Assembly (NCBI GenBank): GCA_025618425.1
Contig: CM046833.1
Span: 6,276,066-6,340,065 of the forward strand
Length of the DNA stretch: 64,000 nucleotides
Reading direction: 5' to 3'
Origin: Heliocidaris tuberculata
Lineage: Eukaryota > Echinodermata > Echinoidea > Camarodonta > Echinometridae
The position numbers and the translations under genes were made by a program. The notes below the pieces were generated by a model. That model did no database searches and was not told the DNA's origin. It saw only the letters and a list, made by a program, of their open reading frames with translations. Below, piece by piece: positions 1-11,930 of the stretch; position 1 is the first letter of the stretch; the number at the start of each line of letters is the position of its first letter.

Positions 1-314
1 TTTTTCCACAAGAGGCTAAATGAGGCAAAATTTATCAAAACTTTGTTTTGCTCTAAAGGCCTACATGCACATGTACACATGCACTGAGATATCACACATA
101 TTTTTGTTCTTACTCGTTACTCGTGGCGAGTTTGTATCAAACAACCAGCTGGCATCTTCCGAAAAAGCCGAGATTGTAGCCTGCAATGCACCGCAGTTGT
201 GGGGGAAACCCTGAAAAATGATAAACATTAATAATTATAATAACACGTCACATTTATAATTAGATAATTAGATAATACAATTACATACATATAAATACAT
301 TTTTATTGTTACAT
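1..314. other. AT-rich unassigned sequence
   Basis: Nothing convincing is seen here. A 64-residue ORF at 20-214 resembles no family I know and lacks clear codon structure. Confidence 0.5.
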
Positions 315-1047
315 CAGGGGCAGTATTCTGAAAGCTCACTTAGCACTCAATTAGCGCTTAATTAGCAAATTGGTATTCTGAAAGCTCAACTAAGAGCCCA
401 TTCCTATTTGGTAGGAGGTGCATATGCAGTGATGCATGCAAGCGTGCACGCCTGTGGTGTGCTCACAGAAGTTACATGTAAAAGAGGAGTCAAGAGTTTG
501 CATATATTCTGAAAGCTCTTTTAGTGTTCAATTAACTTCAAAAAGATAAAAGACCCAATAGGCCTCTTAAGTCCTCCATTTTATAATGACATGGCACTCT
601 TTTATAGTATTTTTCATGTAAAATGTTGCCCGTTCAATCGGAAGGAGGATATGTTTCATTAAATCAGAATTACTTCATCCATTTTGATAAAAAGGAGCAG
701 CCTCAGAGTTTTCAACGTTTAATGGATGTTTGAAATCAAGAAAGTCAAATTATCACAAGGCCGTCTGATTTCATTTTACAGCGGCTCAAGCAGGCAGCGG
801 TTCATTACACATTTTGCTACGTTGAAGCTGGAGTGCGTATACACAATATTTCTTTGTTACAGCGCATCTGATTGGTGGAAATGGACTAAAAAGAGGAGTA
901 GCATATTCTGACTACGCGGGACTTAATTGAGCGCTAAGAGGGCTTTCAGACTACTGAGTGGGAGGTCTATTACCGCTCTAATAATTAGGGGACTTACGAG
1001 GAAAGTTAATAGGAAAGTTCATTGAGCTTGAAGAATACCACCCCAGG
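315..1047. mobile_element. MITE-like element with imperfect terminal inverted repeats
   Basis: The left end reads CAGGGGCAGTATTCTGAAAG. The right end, read as its complement, is CTGGGGTGGTATTCTTCAAG, so the ends form imperfect inverted repeats. The phrase 'attctgaaagct' recurs at 324, 375 and about 508, and the inner parts of both ends share related words (cttagcactcaattagcgc; gacttaattgagcgctaag). There is no coding content. I could not find a clean target-site duplication, so the superfamily is open. Confidence 0.5.
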
Positions 1048-1699
1048 AATATAATTACATTTACGTCACAATCTGAAAGCTGACAGTCTTCATCATGTAC
1101 ATGTAGGTCAAAGGGGTCTAATAATATCTCTTACTTTGTTATTTAGACCCTTAGCATTAGATTAAAACTGTAATTCAGGCAGTTATTAACACCCTTTGAA
1201 ATACCTACCCGAGACCAGTCTCGGGGTGCCCGAGACTCCTTAGGATTTCGGTGTAACAAGGGTCTAAATATATATTTCTGTGAAGACTATAAAGCTAGTA
1301 AGCTAGGCATAGGAACCCAATTTGTAGGTGGCAGATAACCGCAAATATGTTTTACAGAATATCAACTTTCCCATTCTTAAACTGTGTGAAACAGCAAAAA
1401 AATTTGACACTTTATGATCATGACGATGTTAGTTTGAAATTGAAATACCATTCAAACAAAATAAAGTATTTCATTTTAGAATAACAGTCCATCTCGCTGC
1501 CCAAATGCAAAGTGGAAGTTGCCCGAAATCGGTAATTAAAAAAAATCTCAAGTCACTGAGGGCGGGTACAGCCCAATCATCCCCCCCCCCCAACCATTCC
1601 CCCATATTGTAACAAGTACGCCTACGCTAGAAAAAGAGGTGATGAGGACCAGATTTTGAATGCAATAAAAAACCAAGATGAATGCAACTGCGTCTCCAA
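1048..1699. other. Unassigned intergenic sequence
   Basis: No gene is visible. A C run lies at about 1580-1590. A small near-palindrome around 1208-1235 (gagaccagtctcggggtgcccgagact) is the only structured feature. Confidence 0.4.
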
Positions 1700-2550
1700 C
1701 ATATATACAGTGTATGCCTCCGCCTAAATTCAGTTAAGTTCATGGCTCAAACTGTTCTTCAAATATTGAATAATATGTTAACTGAGCTCTTTGACCTTTG
1801 ACCTACACATGTAACCAATCAATCACTTTATCTCGTATAGTCATGCAAACAGAATAGTTGAGATATTGAGATTTTATAACAAAAGTAACAATCTACAATT
1901 TCACGCATACTGACCCAGAGCTTTGACATTTGACCTACTAAACCTGACATCTAATCATTTCGTCTCACTATGGTGATGCATACCAGTACCAAGTTTGAAG
2001 TTCACACGAGGCTAAAAACCTGAAATTTCTGGTAAATGACCTCTACTACCTTTGACCTACTTACCCAAAAATCTAATCAGTTTGTCCCTCTATGGTGATG
2101 CATACTAGCACCAAGTTTGAAGTCATGTACTTCAAATGATTCTTGAGATATCAGGTACATGTAAATGAGGCTAAAACCTGAAATTTCAGAAGTGACGTCT
2201 GTGACCTTTGAACCCCAAAATCTGTTCAGCTCGTCTTCTTATGGTAATACATACTAGCACCAAGTTTGAAGTTCCTGTCTCATGGTTCTTGAGATATCAC
2301 ATTAACAAAGCTAAAACCTGCAATTTCAGAATTGACCTCTATGACCTTTGACCTACATATGTACATCTACGTACCCCCAAATCTACTCAGATTGTCTTCC
2401 TATGTACAAGTTTGAGATTCATACCTCAAATGTTTCTTGAGATATCGCATGAACAAGAAAGCGGGACAGACGGCCACACAGATGCATGGACAGACAGACA
2501 AACAACCCGAAAGTATAATGCCTCCAGCACCACCTTTGGTGGACAGCTCA
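1700..2550. repeat. 850-bp interspersed repeat with about four internal 130-bp units
   Basis: The words 'gacctttgacctac' (about 1795, 1925, 2050, 2345) and 'accaagtttgaagt' (about 1987, 2108, 2258) recur at roughly 120-140 bp. The interval starts near 'tatgcctccgcc' and ends in 'ataatgcctccagcaccacc', suggesting related ends. The ORF at 2437-2658 is part of this repeat and is not a gene. Confidence 0.5.
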
Positions 2551-3513
2551 AGGCATAAAATTCACTCAAACTTGACTTTTTTTGTATTGTACAGTTTTAA
2601 GAATTTCCTACTTATTCTCAACCTCATTTCTTTCATATTACTATTTATCTGTTATTAAACTAGTACATTCATTTTCATTTCAAATTCCATAATTTAAATA
2701 AATAATGAAGAAGCTCAAATATATCCCGATTTTCATGTGTGTACCCCCCCCCCAAAAAAAAAAAAAAGAAAAAAAAAAAAGAGTGATGCATGAAATATAT
2801 TAGAAGAGATCACACACAATGTCATGATCATAGAACACCTTGAAACCTGTATATAAAGACCGCTCAAGGGAGACAAGTGGCCCATCCCCCCCCCCTCCCA
2901 CCCTTTTGAAAGAAAAGTGTACAGCATGCCCCATCTTTTTTAAAATGTGCCCCCCTTTCAAAACTGAAACAGAGAATTTTGAATGACAAAGAAAGCTCAA
3001 AAGGTGTGAAAACCCTTTTTTTTTTTTTTTTTGCTTGTCACGTGTCCGAGAATTTTGGAGGAAAACTGGACCCAACAACTGTGATTTAACCTTTTTTTTT
3101 TTAATTTGCTTGTCAGAAAATTATCGGAGATTTGTGTGCCCCCCCCCCCCACGTTACAAAATCCTGGATCTGTCTTTGAGTGAATGTAATAGTTCACAAG
3201 GCAAACATGTATAACTTTGAATATATTACGAAAATGGCCTATTAGACTGCAAAATTTCACTAAGGTGCCCCCCTTTCTTTGTTCAGTGCAAAAAATGGTG
3301 GTAGTGGGAGTTCTGGGAACTAAAGAAAGGTGAAATACATTGTTTGAATCTGATCAAATTCGTTAACTGTACATCTACCATGTCTACAGGTGTAATATTA
3401 TAAACGGGCATTCCTTCCACCCCCACCCCCCCCCCTAACCATTAATACAATGGAAAAGAGCTTGCTTTTCTTAGTGAAAATGTAAAGAGATTCAAAGAAA
3501 TAATTTTCAAACC
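2551..3513. repeat. Fragments of G-run (hAT-type) repeats
   Basis: Alternating C or G runs and A or T runs contain the recurring module 'ttgcttgtcagaaaattatcggag' and 'acaaaatcctggatctgtc' (about 3040-3175). The same module occurs in the complete hAT-type elements elsewhere in the window. No intact ends could be paired. ORFs here read through homopolymers and are not genes. Confidence 0.45.
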
Positions 3514-3857
3514 TGGGGGGGGGGGGGGGCATGACTCATTGAGACCTGTACATCATCCGCATACACAAAAACGGATAAAGAGGGTACTTTTTCAGCATTA
3601 GGCGCGTATACCGGGTTATGCGTTTAGGGTATCAAAAACAGCAAAAATAAAAAAAAAAGTGTGTCAAATTCAGAGGTGATAAGAAGATCTGCTGAAATCG
3701 TCGTTAAAGGTATAAAAATCAGCGATGTTAGATGGGTTTCCCTAATATTGGTATCAAAACTACTCCTACTGCAATCCCTGTTTAGGGTGCTCTTCAGAAA
3801 GTGATTTACCGGGGTGATGTACAGGTCTCTATGAGACATCCCCCCCCCCCCCCCCCC
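3514..3857. mobile_element. Foldback element of the GTCTCAT family, copy 1
   Basis: The ends are inverted repeats: 'gactcattgagacctgtaca' near 3534 and 'tgtacaggtctctatgagac' near 3820, both next to G or C runs. Shared internal words such as 'aaagtgattta' and 'ccctgtttagggt' match the copy at 20.8-21.2 kb in inverted orientation. No coding capacity is seen. Confidence 0.6.
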
Positions 3858-3981
3858 CACCCCCCGTTTTTCAAAGCACCTGCATGCTGCAGTCTTAAGT
3901 CCTTATCACCATGTGAACACAGATCTACATTGTACATGTACATGTTGAACAATATTCTTCATTTCCAAGCAATAGGATGGC

Positions 3982-4737
3982 CAGGGGTGTTGCTAGAATG
4001 TTTTAAATGGGGGGGGGGGGGGGGGGGGGGGGTTGGATACCCAAATTTGCATACAAATTTTTTAGAGTGTGACACCCAAATTTGCTGACATAGATGCTGC
4101 ACCCTTATCTCCCCCCCCCCCCACATATAATAACAAAAGAAATAACAGATATAAATCTGGATCATATGGGCTCATTTTCACAGGGGGGGGGGGCTGATGC
4201 CTTTTGCCCTAATATCAACTTTTCAATTTCTAAATTTTAGTAAGTCAGCAAATTATTGAGCGAGCAAAATTTCGAAAACTTTTTGTAGTGAAAATGTACC
4301 AAAGTTACATACAGAAGTTACATAATTATCTGGGAACCTCCCTGCCCGAATATCGGAACTTTGAAAATCTTTGTGGGGGGGGGGGGGGGGGGGGGGGGGA
4401 GGATGCTGCTCATTGCCGAAGGGGGATGTACGCCTCTTGCCCAAATATCAACTTACGAGCGAGCAAAAAATTGGCCAGTTTTTCCCTTCTCTTTCTTTTT
4501 AATAGGTTTCCTTCCTTTCCTTATTGTCTTTGTTTTTGTTTTCCTTTCCGTTCCCTTTTCTTTTTTTCAATCTAGCTTTCTCTTTTCTCTTTTCTTTTCT
4601 CATTCCCCTTCCCTCTCCCTCCCCCCCCCCCTCCTCTTCTTTTTTTTTGCCGACAGAGGTGGCGCATTTGAGAACAGCGATTTGGCTTCGGGGGGTGTGA
4701 CACACCCCCTCTAACGTTAGTGTTAGTGATGCCCCTG
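3982..4737. mobile_element. hAT-type nonautonomous transposon with perfect 8-bp TSD
   Basis: The element starts CAGGGGTGTTGCTAG and ends GATGCCCCTG. It is flanked on both sides by AGGATGGC (3974-3981 and 4738-4745). An 8-bp TSD and CAG...CTG ends are typical of the hAT superfamily. The interior is G runs, C runs and pyrimidine-rich filler, with no transposase. The overlapping glycine- or proline-rich ORFs are translated homopolymers. Confidence 0.8.
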
Positions 4738-4745
4738 AGGATGGC

Positions 4746-5474
4746 GATAATGTAATGGAACCATAATCAAGAATTGCTCAAAGATTACTCATTTAATCAT
4801 GACAATATCTCTACACTTTAGGTTCATTTGTAATTGTTCATGGCTAGCAGATTTAGAGCTACGATAGTGTACATGTAGCGTCATATCAAGGAGCTCCTTG
4901 GTCACATAACATAACATCATGCACCAATGGACTACACCCCATGACCCCCGGCCATGCAGCCCATAAATTATTGAATACATGTCATGGACACCAGTACCAT
5001 AGGCAAAAAGGGGTATACATGGAGATATACATGCCCTTTTGTTTGCAATAGTGCTTGCTCCCCAACTTTGCCATTGTAGTTTCGTGCGTCTATTGTTGAC
5101 TAGTGCATCCATCCGTGCTCAAAGTAGATAGCAGTGACACCACAATGAATTCCCCCCACACACCGAAACTCGTGGCTTGAACGCCCGCGAAAAACACCGC
5201 ATGCCTGTTGCATCACTACCGGTACCAGAAGCATGCACATATACACACACACACAGGTGATGCACGCTCTACCATGCATGCAAATTGATCATTTTGATGA
5301 TCGTGAGCAACTGAGGTCTGAGCACCAAAACATAACGCAATCAAAACACAACATTACACATTAACAGCGACAATGACAATATATATATATTACCAAATAT
5401 CAAACCAAGCATGCTGATAGCAATGTTTTTGATGATCAGTGGTCATTTAAAGTGATTTATCGAGTAAAACTTAC
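4746..5474. other. Mostly unique sequence; one unrecognised minus-strand ORF
   Basis: This stretch has few of the repeats seen elsewhere. An ORF of 107 codons runs on the minus strand from 5112 to 4789, starting MDALVNNRRTKLQWQSW. I do not recognise it and see no splice or family support. It lies downstream of the candidate minus-strand first exon at 5475, so it could belong to the same transcript or be chance. Confidence 0.3.
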
Positions 5475-5600
5475 CACGGAGTCTTGGGTTGCGTGCGCCT
5501 CTGATCTCAATCGGGTACCTCGTTGATGCAAATATGGGGTGCGTTTCTAATTAACCCGGAAATAATCGCTATGGATCCGGGGCGCGGCGCGAGCGCGAGC
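5475..5600 (-). other. Candidate 5' exon with splice donor, CpG-rich start
   Basis: Read on the minus strand, this stretch ends ...GACTCCGTG followed by GTAAGTTTTA, a good donor. It begins in a CpG-rich block (about 5575-5600: gggcgcggcgcgagcgcgag), unusual for this window. This fits a promoter and untranslated first exon of a gene running toward coordinate 1. No downstream exon was identified. Confidence 0.25.
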
Positions 5601-5607
5601 AGTATTC

Positions 5608-5683
5608 AAGCCTCATTCAAGCCATTCAAGCCATTCAAGCCATTCAAGCGCAGCACATACACTAATCAAAAAGTTCAAAATGA

Positions 5684-5717
<34 letters not shown>
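5608..5717. repeat. ATTCAAGCC short tandem repeat and 33-G run
   Basis: Four to five copies of 'attcaagcc' (period 10) are followed after about 35 bp by 33 G in a row at 5685-5717. Confidence 0.85.
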
Positions 5718-5719
<2 letters not shown>

Positions 5720-7469
5720 TAGGGGTTCAGCTTCTCCACATTTATTTATTCTTATTTTTAATGCAAGAGGATCTGAAGGATCTCGAAAGAAGACAGAAAA
5801 AATAATCAAGAATTAGGGGAAGAAAAAGATGAAAAAGGGGGAAAAAGAATGGGAGAATGTATAGCCTCTCAAATTATTTAATCCTAATAGTAGGCCTATT
5901 TTATACGTTGGTATACACATTTTTAAAGTCTTTGTATATGAAAATAATCCTTTAAAAGAGGTCTTGAAAGTAAAGTTTACACCTGCCGCGGTGTGAACTT
6001 GGACCTGTGAGCCCGGGAAGGGGGAGGGGGGGGGGGGGGGGTCATTCTCAGACAAATGTGCTATCCAAGCGCTTCCACACACTTAAGTAATGGACCCTAA
6101 ATGGCGTATTGTATGCACGAAGTCTTGCACCCCTATACGGCGTCACATAAAACTAATGATGGCGTCAACAGGGTCATCACGCAATGCACCAAAAATACCC
6201 TAATTATTATTATGGTACCAAGTACAATACCCTTAATGGCGTTTAAAATAAATAACCCCTATTAAGCAGGAAAATAACGAAATAATGCTTTTCGAGTACA
6301 AATAGATAACTTTTAGTGATATCATATTCAATATGTATGCAAACAATCCAAATCACCAATCTGTTATTCATAACAAAATACTCGTGATCACGAAACCAGC
6401 ATGCTCCATTTCCCTAAACACTGTCTGATGCAACGTATAGGGGAATGTCATAAATATTATAAAAATATAAACTGTTCATATTTTCAACTTACAGCCTGTA
6501 ACAAAAAAAAACGAAAAAAAAAATGATTTCCTCACATTTCTTCTGTCACATATCTCTTTGATAATCCTTTAATCATTATTTGTGAGTTGATCTTCACTGA
6601 TGAAATGAGAATGGTAGGAAGTAAAATGAGAATTAACCATCAAGGCGTAGAAACAGATGAAAAGCAGCATTTAATAGACATGCAATTTAAACCCTAAATG
6701 TCGAAGATCGAATTTGTTATTTAGTACTCTAAACGGCGATTGAAGCTGAAAAACGCCCCCTTTTTAAGCAAAACGTCGACCTGACGACGCCTTAAGCCTG
6801 ATCGAAAACAGACCCTTTTCGATGCTTTTTGTGGACGCGGTTGCCTAGCAAGTACGGTGGTGAGTGACCCCCTCCCCCCCCCCCCCGGGCCTGTGAGCAG
6901 TCAGGCAAAAGTAGGAAAAAAATTATTTTAAAGTTACATTATACATCAAAAGAGATAATTATCTATATATCACCGTTGTTTACAGGCAGGGGAGCATCCT
7001 CCCCTGTTCACAGTCTGAAAGTAAGTGAGGATATTTTTTTTTTAAATAAAAAAACACGGATTATTGATTTTTCTTGTCATAGCCCTAAATGTTGCTCTTG
7101 TAGAAAAGAAACCGATTACCGTATTTTGTTAATGTCAGACAATATCTGGAGAACAAAAACTCTCACTTTGATGATTTTTTAGCCCCCCCCAAAAAAAAAA
7201 AAAATAAATAAAAAAAAATCAAACAGTATTTTTTGGTCACATCAACAAAATCAACAACAAAATTACCGGTACTTATACATTTCTTTATTTTGTTTTGTTG
7301 TTTTTTGAATCAAGTTAATTTCTAGTATCATTATCTTTTGTTAAAGTAGGGACTAAACACTCTCTGAAAAAAGAGAAAGAAATACATACCAAATAAAGTT
7401 GTTATGAGAAGTATATACTTTTAATATTTGTTTACACGTCTTAATGAAAGATGAGGGAAAATACAATGA
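5718..7469. other. AT-rich unassigned sequence
   Basis: No gene is seen. G or C runs lie near 6020-6041 and 6870-6887. The phrase 'ccctaaatggcg' recurs in variant form near 6098 and 6730. A 33-bp sequence (attatacatcaaaagagata...) near 6939 is repeated at 8112. Confidence 0.4.
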
Positions 7470-8107
7470 AATATGGCTTGCTATGAACCATCGTGTCATC
7501 ACGTTCACGTCACGTCGTGAATACTAAGCCCTAAATGCACGAAGGGGAGGGTGTAACGGTTGTGAAATACCTCCCTCTTATTGACGAAGTGTCGGGTTCG
7601 AGACATGAGTATCCCGGGTGAGTATTCGTAGATTTGCAATACTTTTTTTTTTTTTTTATAAAGTGTCAGGTAAACTGGACCCGACACTTTGCCAATTAAG
7701 AGGGGGGGGGGGGGGGGGGCAGTGGCGCAAATCCATTTTGAAATACGGGGGGGGGGGGGGTCACCACATGATTTAACTTTTGTACCTGTCCAAAATGTCC
7801 GAAAATTTTCTTTGAAAAAAAGAACAAAGAAAAAAAAAAAGGGTTATCATATTTTGGGGGTCTAATTTTCCTCCAAAATTCTCTGACAAGCAAAAAACAA
7901 AAAAATAAAAACATAAAAAAATGATTATCAGATTTTGTGGAGGGACATTGGCCTATCTTCGAAATAGTGGGGGGGGGGGGGGGTATTTCACAAATGTTTC
8001 ACCCTACCCTCCGTGAGATTTATAGGGCCAATATTCACAATATGTCGTGTAACGTGGCGACGTTGACGTGAACGTGATCACACGATGGTTCGTATAGCAA
8101 GCCATTA
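7470..8107. mobile_element. Inverted-repeat element containing G-run insertions
   Basis: The ends are matched inverted repeats: 'atggcttgctatgaaccatc' at about 7472 and 'gatggttcgtatagcaagcc' at about 8083, with 'acgttcacgtca' and 'tgacgtgaacgt' further in. The middle holds several G runs and the 'ctctgacaagcaaaaa' module of the hAT-type family. It is non-coding. Confidence 0.6.
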
Positions 8108-8489
8108 AATATTATACATCAAAAGAGATAATTATCTATATATAGGTATGAAGAGTGACAAGATATAAATTATCTCAAAGTTGTTACATCCAAACAGGGG
8201 CCGGAATCCAATATTACTACAGATGATGTGAATATATAGTGCTAGAAATAATATACTCCGATCAGAGTCAAATGGAATGAGAGTTAAAAACTATACAAAG
8301 GAGTGTGATTGGGCAGTATAGCCAAGCAAATGGAATATTAGATGGGGGCGGGATAAACAAATTGTTGACAGCATGAATACTGATTATAGGGGACAAACAA
8401 ATTTGTATACAAAGCAATAGCGAGAGGACAATCTAATTGTAAGAAGGTTAAATCTTGAAGAGGAGGTTAAAGGTACTTCATCCCTTTTG

Positions 8490-8650
8490 CAGACTTAAGC
8501 AAGATGTTTCATAAAACTTGTTATCAATAACAACTGCCCCATTTTTATGACAAATTTGATCCCGGTCAATCAGATTCATGGATTTCAGTAGCTTATAACA
8601 ATTACTGTAACTTGTTATTGGTAACAAGTTTTATGAAACAGGGCCCAGAT
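8490..8650. mobile_element. Short foldback element (gtttcataaaacttgttatc family)
   Basis: Inverted ends 'gtttcataaaacttgttatc' near 8508 and 'gtaacaagttttatgaaac' near 8620 enclose 'ttcagtagcttataac'. The internal phrase is also found in the foldback copies at 22.2, 26.2 and 38.0 kb, so this is a diverged relative. Confidence 0.55.
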
Positions 8651-8776
8651 CTAGCACATGCAGGACTGGTATTCATAAAAACGTCCTTACCTCAGTCCAG
8701 TTTTCAGTGGGTAGATTATTCATTCAGTCAACTGCTTTTCTTATCTTGACCTAAAACACTTCATAAAACTCATATT

Positions 8777-9073
8777 CAGTGGCGTAAATCTGAATCGAGG
8801 AGTGGGGGGGGGGGGGTTGAAATAATTTGCCAACATGATCTTGTTTGACAAACACAAGGTACGTTTTGTCATTCAAAAAACACCCATAGGCATATACCCC
8901 TCCCATAGCATTCACATTCAATCCAACACACACAATTATCTAGTAACATATATTTTTTCATTTCTTTCGTGAAAAGTGGGGGGGGGGGGATGATTGTACA
9001 GGCCATCCCCCCCCCTCCTCCTCGAAAAGTGTGGGGGATATATCCCCCCATCCCCCCGGGATTTGCGCCAGTG
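8777..9073. mobile_element. hAT-type MITE with perfect 8-bp TSD
   Basis: The ends are CAGTGGCGTAAATC and GATTTGCGCCAGTG, near-perfect inverted repeats. Both sides carry CTCATATT (8769-8776 and 9074-9081). G runs lie just inside the ends and no transposase is present. ORFs on both strands here are homopolymer translations. Confidence 0.85.
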
Positions 9074-9153
9074 CTCATATTATTAGTTGATCGTATTAGT
9101 AATAGATTTATGTTTGTATTTTTGTTCTTCACGTTCTTTATCTTTCTCTCTTC

Positions 9154-9648
9154 AAAGTCCACCCTGGTATTTAGTTGATTTGAATAAAAGCAGAAAAGAG
9201 AGAAACATATTAGTGAAAGTTCGGATGAAATGCGATAAGAAATAAAAAAGCTATGTAGGAATTTTTAAAGTTGTAATCAATAAAACACGAATTTGCAACT
9301 CCGTGACGTATCTTGCGAGCTCCTTTCCCAATTATTGCTCAGTACAGAAAATTTATAGGAATAGCTTTTGTGTAAAAACATATGAGCACTGATTAATATC
9401 TAAGGTATATGTATGCATAATTTCCTTTAGAGAAAATAGAAATTAATGATGTTTGGGGTACAAGGCAAATAGGAGAGGAGCTCGCAAGATACGCCACGGA
9501 GTTGCCAATTTGTGTTTGATTTATTACAATTTTAAAAATTCATAACTTTCTTACTTATCGGATTTTGCTTAAACCTTCACTGATCTGTTTCTTTAATTTT
9601 CTGCTTTCTTATATAACCGACTTGTAACCAGGGTGGAATTCCTCTTTA
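9154..9648. mobile_element. Long-arm foldback element, AAAGTCCACCCTGG family, copy 1
   Basis: About 190 bp of the left arm (aaagtccaccctgg ... gcaactccgtgacgtatctt) returns inverted in the right arm (aagatacgccacggagttgc ... accagggtggaattcctctt). Non-coding. Related copies lie at 9921 and 17849. Confidence 0.7.
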
Positions 9649-9920
9649 AATTATTTCCTGCGCTTATATTATAAACGTTTTATTAAGCGCTATATAATAT
9701 GTATTTTCAATATTTTATTAAGGAGTGCCGAGTGTCAACCTATTTATCCCATAAAAAATATCGCATAATTCTATAACTGTATGAACAAATATAAATTATG
9801 TCAACATGAAATCAATTACTCATTTTCATGTCATGACTGAATTCATTTCCTTTATTCATTTTTTTTTTACAGAATACTACTTACACAGAAAAAAAATCAG
9901 TGAAGTAATTTAACCCAGGT

Positions 9921-10213
9921 TTAAAGGGGAAGTCCACCCTTGTTTTTAGTTCATTTTAATAAATTTAAAGCAGAAAAAAGAGAGAAACAGATTAAAGAAA
10001 GTTTGAGCAAAATCCGATAAGAAATGAGAAGGTTATGAATTTTTGAAGTTGTAAAGTAATCAATGAAACACAAATTGGCAATTCCGTGACGTGCCTTGGG
10101 AGGTCCTCTCCCATTTTGCTCCATACAGAAAATTTCATACATTTTCATTTTCTTAGTTGTTGAAGAAGGAATAGATTTTGTTTCATACAGGTTTTGTGTT
10201 AAAACATTATGTG
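9921..10213. mobile_element. AAAGTCCACCCTGG family, copy 2, interrupted
   Basis: This stretch matches the left arm of the copy at 9154 (ggggaagtccacccttg ... gcaattccgtgacgtgcctt). It is cut at 10213 by the hAT-type element that follows; the match appears to resume after 11043 (gcaatgattataattatc). The mirrored right arm is not obvious. Confidence 0.6.
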
Positions 10214-11043
10214 CAGTGGCGTGTCTAGGTATTCTGGCGCCCGGGGCAAACTATCAATTCTGCGCGCCCCCCCCCCCATGCCCAAACTGAGATTAATGAG
10301 CGTTTTTAATTTAGAAATGATGGCACTACGTGAAAATGAGTTTTGATGCACATAACCCGGGGTTGTTAGCCCAAATTTAATGAGTTATTGTACAAGCGAG
10401 GAAGCAACGCGACCGAGCGGCAGATTTTTTTTTTCCTTTTCACTCCTCAAATTGAAATTTCTTATGTATTTTACCCTTACAAAAAAAGAAAATCCAAGGG
10501 AATACTGCGACCTAGCAATAGATTTTTGTTTTGAAATTTTGAACATTCCTATTTTGGGGGCGCAAAATGAATGAAAACCCTGAAGAAATATATTTGAGGA
10601 ATTTAGTAATGCATTGCAAGGCAAATTTATAATTTCTTTCAAATGTATATACTTTGAAAGTGCTTTTTTATGTATATCCCACCCGGGGGCGCAAAATATA
10701 ACAAGCAACTGCCTTATGCGGGGGGGGGGGGGGGGGGCAAAGCAACTAGAGTCAATTAATGGTTAAAACTTTAAAAACGCAATTGGGGGCGCGAAATAGC
10801 TAAATCTTGAACATAATTATGCGAGGGAGCAAAGCGACCGAGCTTTAGAAATTTTCGCATTTCAAACCCTATAAAGCACTATTTCTTATGCATTTTGTGC
10901 TCGACTGGGGCGCAAATAACCCTCAAAGACCATAAAATTTCTTGTATTTCTCCCCTTTTCGTTCTCTCTTTTCCGTTTTTTGCGCCCCCTTCAAGTGCCG
11001 CCCGGGGCACGTGCCCCCTCTTCCCCCCGTAGATACGCCACTG
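10214..11043. mobile_element. hAT-type element, 830 bp, with near 8-bp TSD
   Basis: The ends are CAGTGGCGTGTCTAGG and CGTAGATACGCCACTG. The flanks attatgtg and tatatgtg agree at six of eight bases. The interior repeats the phrase 'gggggcgcaaaat', plus a G run near 10720. No transposase ORF is recognisable. Confidence 0.75.
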
Positions 11044-11289
11044 TATATGTGCAATGATTATAATTATCTTAATGACTAAATAATTTCAGCAATTTTATTG
11101 ATACGAGACTTAAATAGGCCTAATAATAGACGACCTCGGCTATTCATTGGTACACAAAGATGACAAATCATCAAATTAAATTTCTTTGACCAATCAGAGG
11201 CCTACAATCTTAATCATTTTATAGGCTACGCGGTATAAAGTTCACAATAATGGTTGATTAAATATTTCAAAGGGTAGTGGGGTAGCCAG
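11044..11289. other. Unassigned AT-rich sequence
   Basis: No gene is seen. It probably includes the remainder of the interrupted foldback element that begins at 9921. Confidence 0.35.
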
Positions 11290-11460
11290 TCGAGCCATTG
11301 AGGAGCTAGGCACTGGCATCATGTGCAGAGACGGCGGAACGTCGGGCTTGGACAATGGAAGTGGGGAGGGGGGGGGGGACCCTTTGTTTGTCTGACAAAA
11401 GATGCCCCCTCCACTTCCATTGTCCGAGCCCGACGTTCCGCTGCCTCTGATCATGTGGGA
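11290..11460. repeat. Hairpin-forming inverted repeat around a G run
   Basis: 'cgtcgggcttggacaatgga' near 11340 is mirrored by 'tccattgtccgagcccgacg' near 11416, with a G run and 'ccctttgtttgtctgac' between. Several overlapping ORFs on both strands arise from this palindrome and are not considered genes. Confidence 0.7.
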
Positions 11461-11930
11461 GGGGGTGCATTGGGGGGGGGGGGGGACTCCAAAAATGACG
11501 CAAATTTACAAGACAACTGCTTCCCCACCGCATTTTGGAGAAATTTTCTATATATGGTCATAACCGGAATTTGATTAGTAATAATCTGCAATGATTTTCA
11601 CTATAATGAACAAGTCCGTTCTTATCTATTGCCTTAATTGGAAGTTTGTCAGGAAAGGGGGGGGGGGGGTGGGGGTGGGGGGCTTCCCCCTTATCCCCCT
11701 TCAAAATAGTAAGCTATATAGTGCTTTGGGGTTACAATGAAGTCAAGTTTGAGATACTTTCCATATAATTGATGAAGTTATAACAGGAATTATTTTGATT
11801 TGCAATGATTTCTTACTTAATTCAGTAAAAAATCAGGGTTGTTTTTTTTTCGCTTGGAATTCGGGGGGGGGGGGGGGGAGGAAAACCGCTCCTTATCCCT
11901 TCAAATATATGCTACTGCCTTGGGGTTACA
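11461..11930. repeat. Reiterated G-run repeat abutting the fucosyltransferase last exon
   Basis: The segment 'ccttatccc..ttcaaa..tagct..ttggggttaca' occurs at about 11690-11735 and again at 11891-11930. Each copy follows a G run (11659-11682 and about 11863-11880). The second copy supplies the final stop codon of the fucosyltransferase reading frame, so repeat DNA touches the coding exon. Confidence 0.6.

Noticed and set aside
3801..4714. Several overlapping ORFs rich in Gly, Pro or Phe
   Set aside because: They are translations of G, C and pyrimidine runs inside a hAT-type element and have no coding signature.
4789..5112. 107-codon minus-strand ORF as a confident gene
   Set aside because: It is open and in fairly unique DNA, but it has no recognised domain, no clear codon bias and no splice support; kept only as a note in the region entry.
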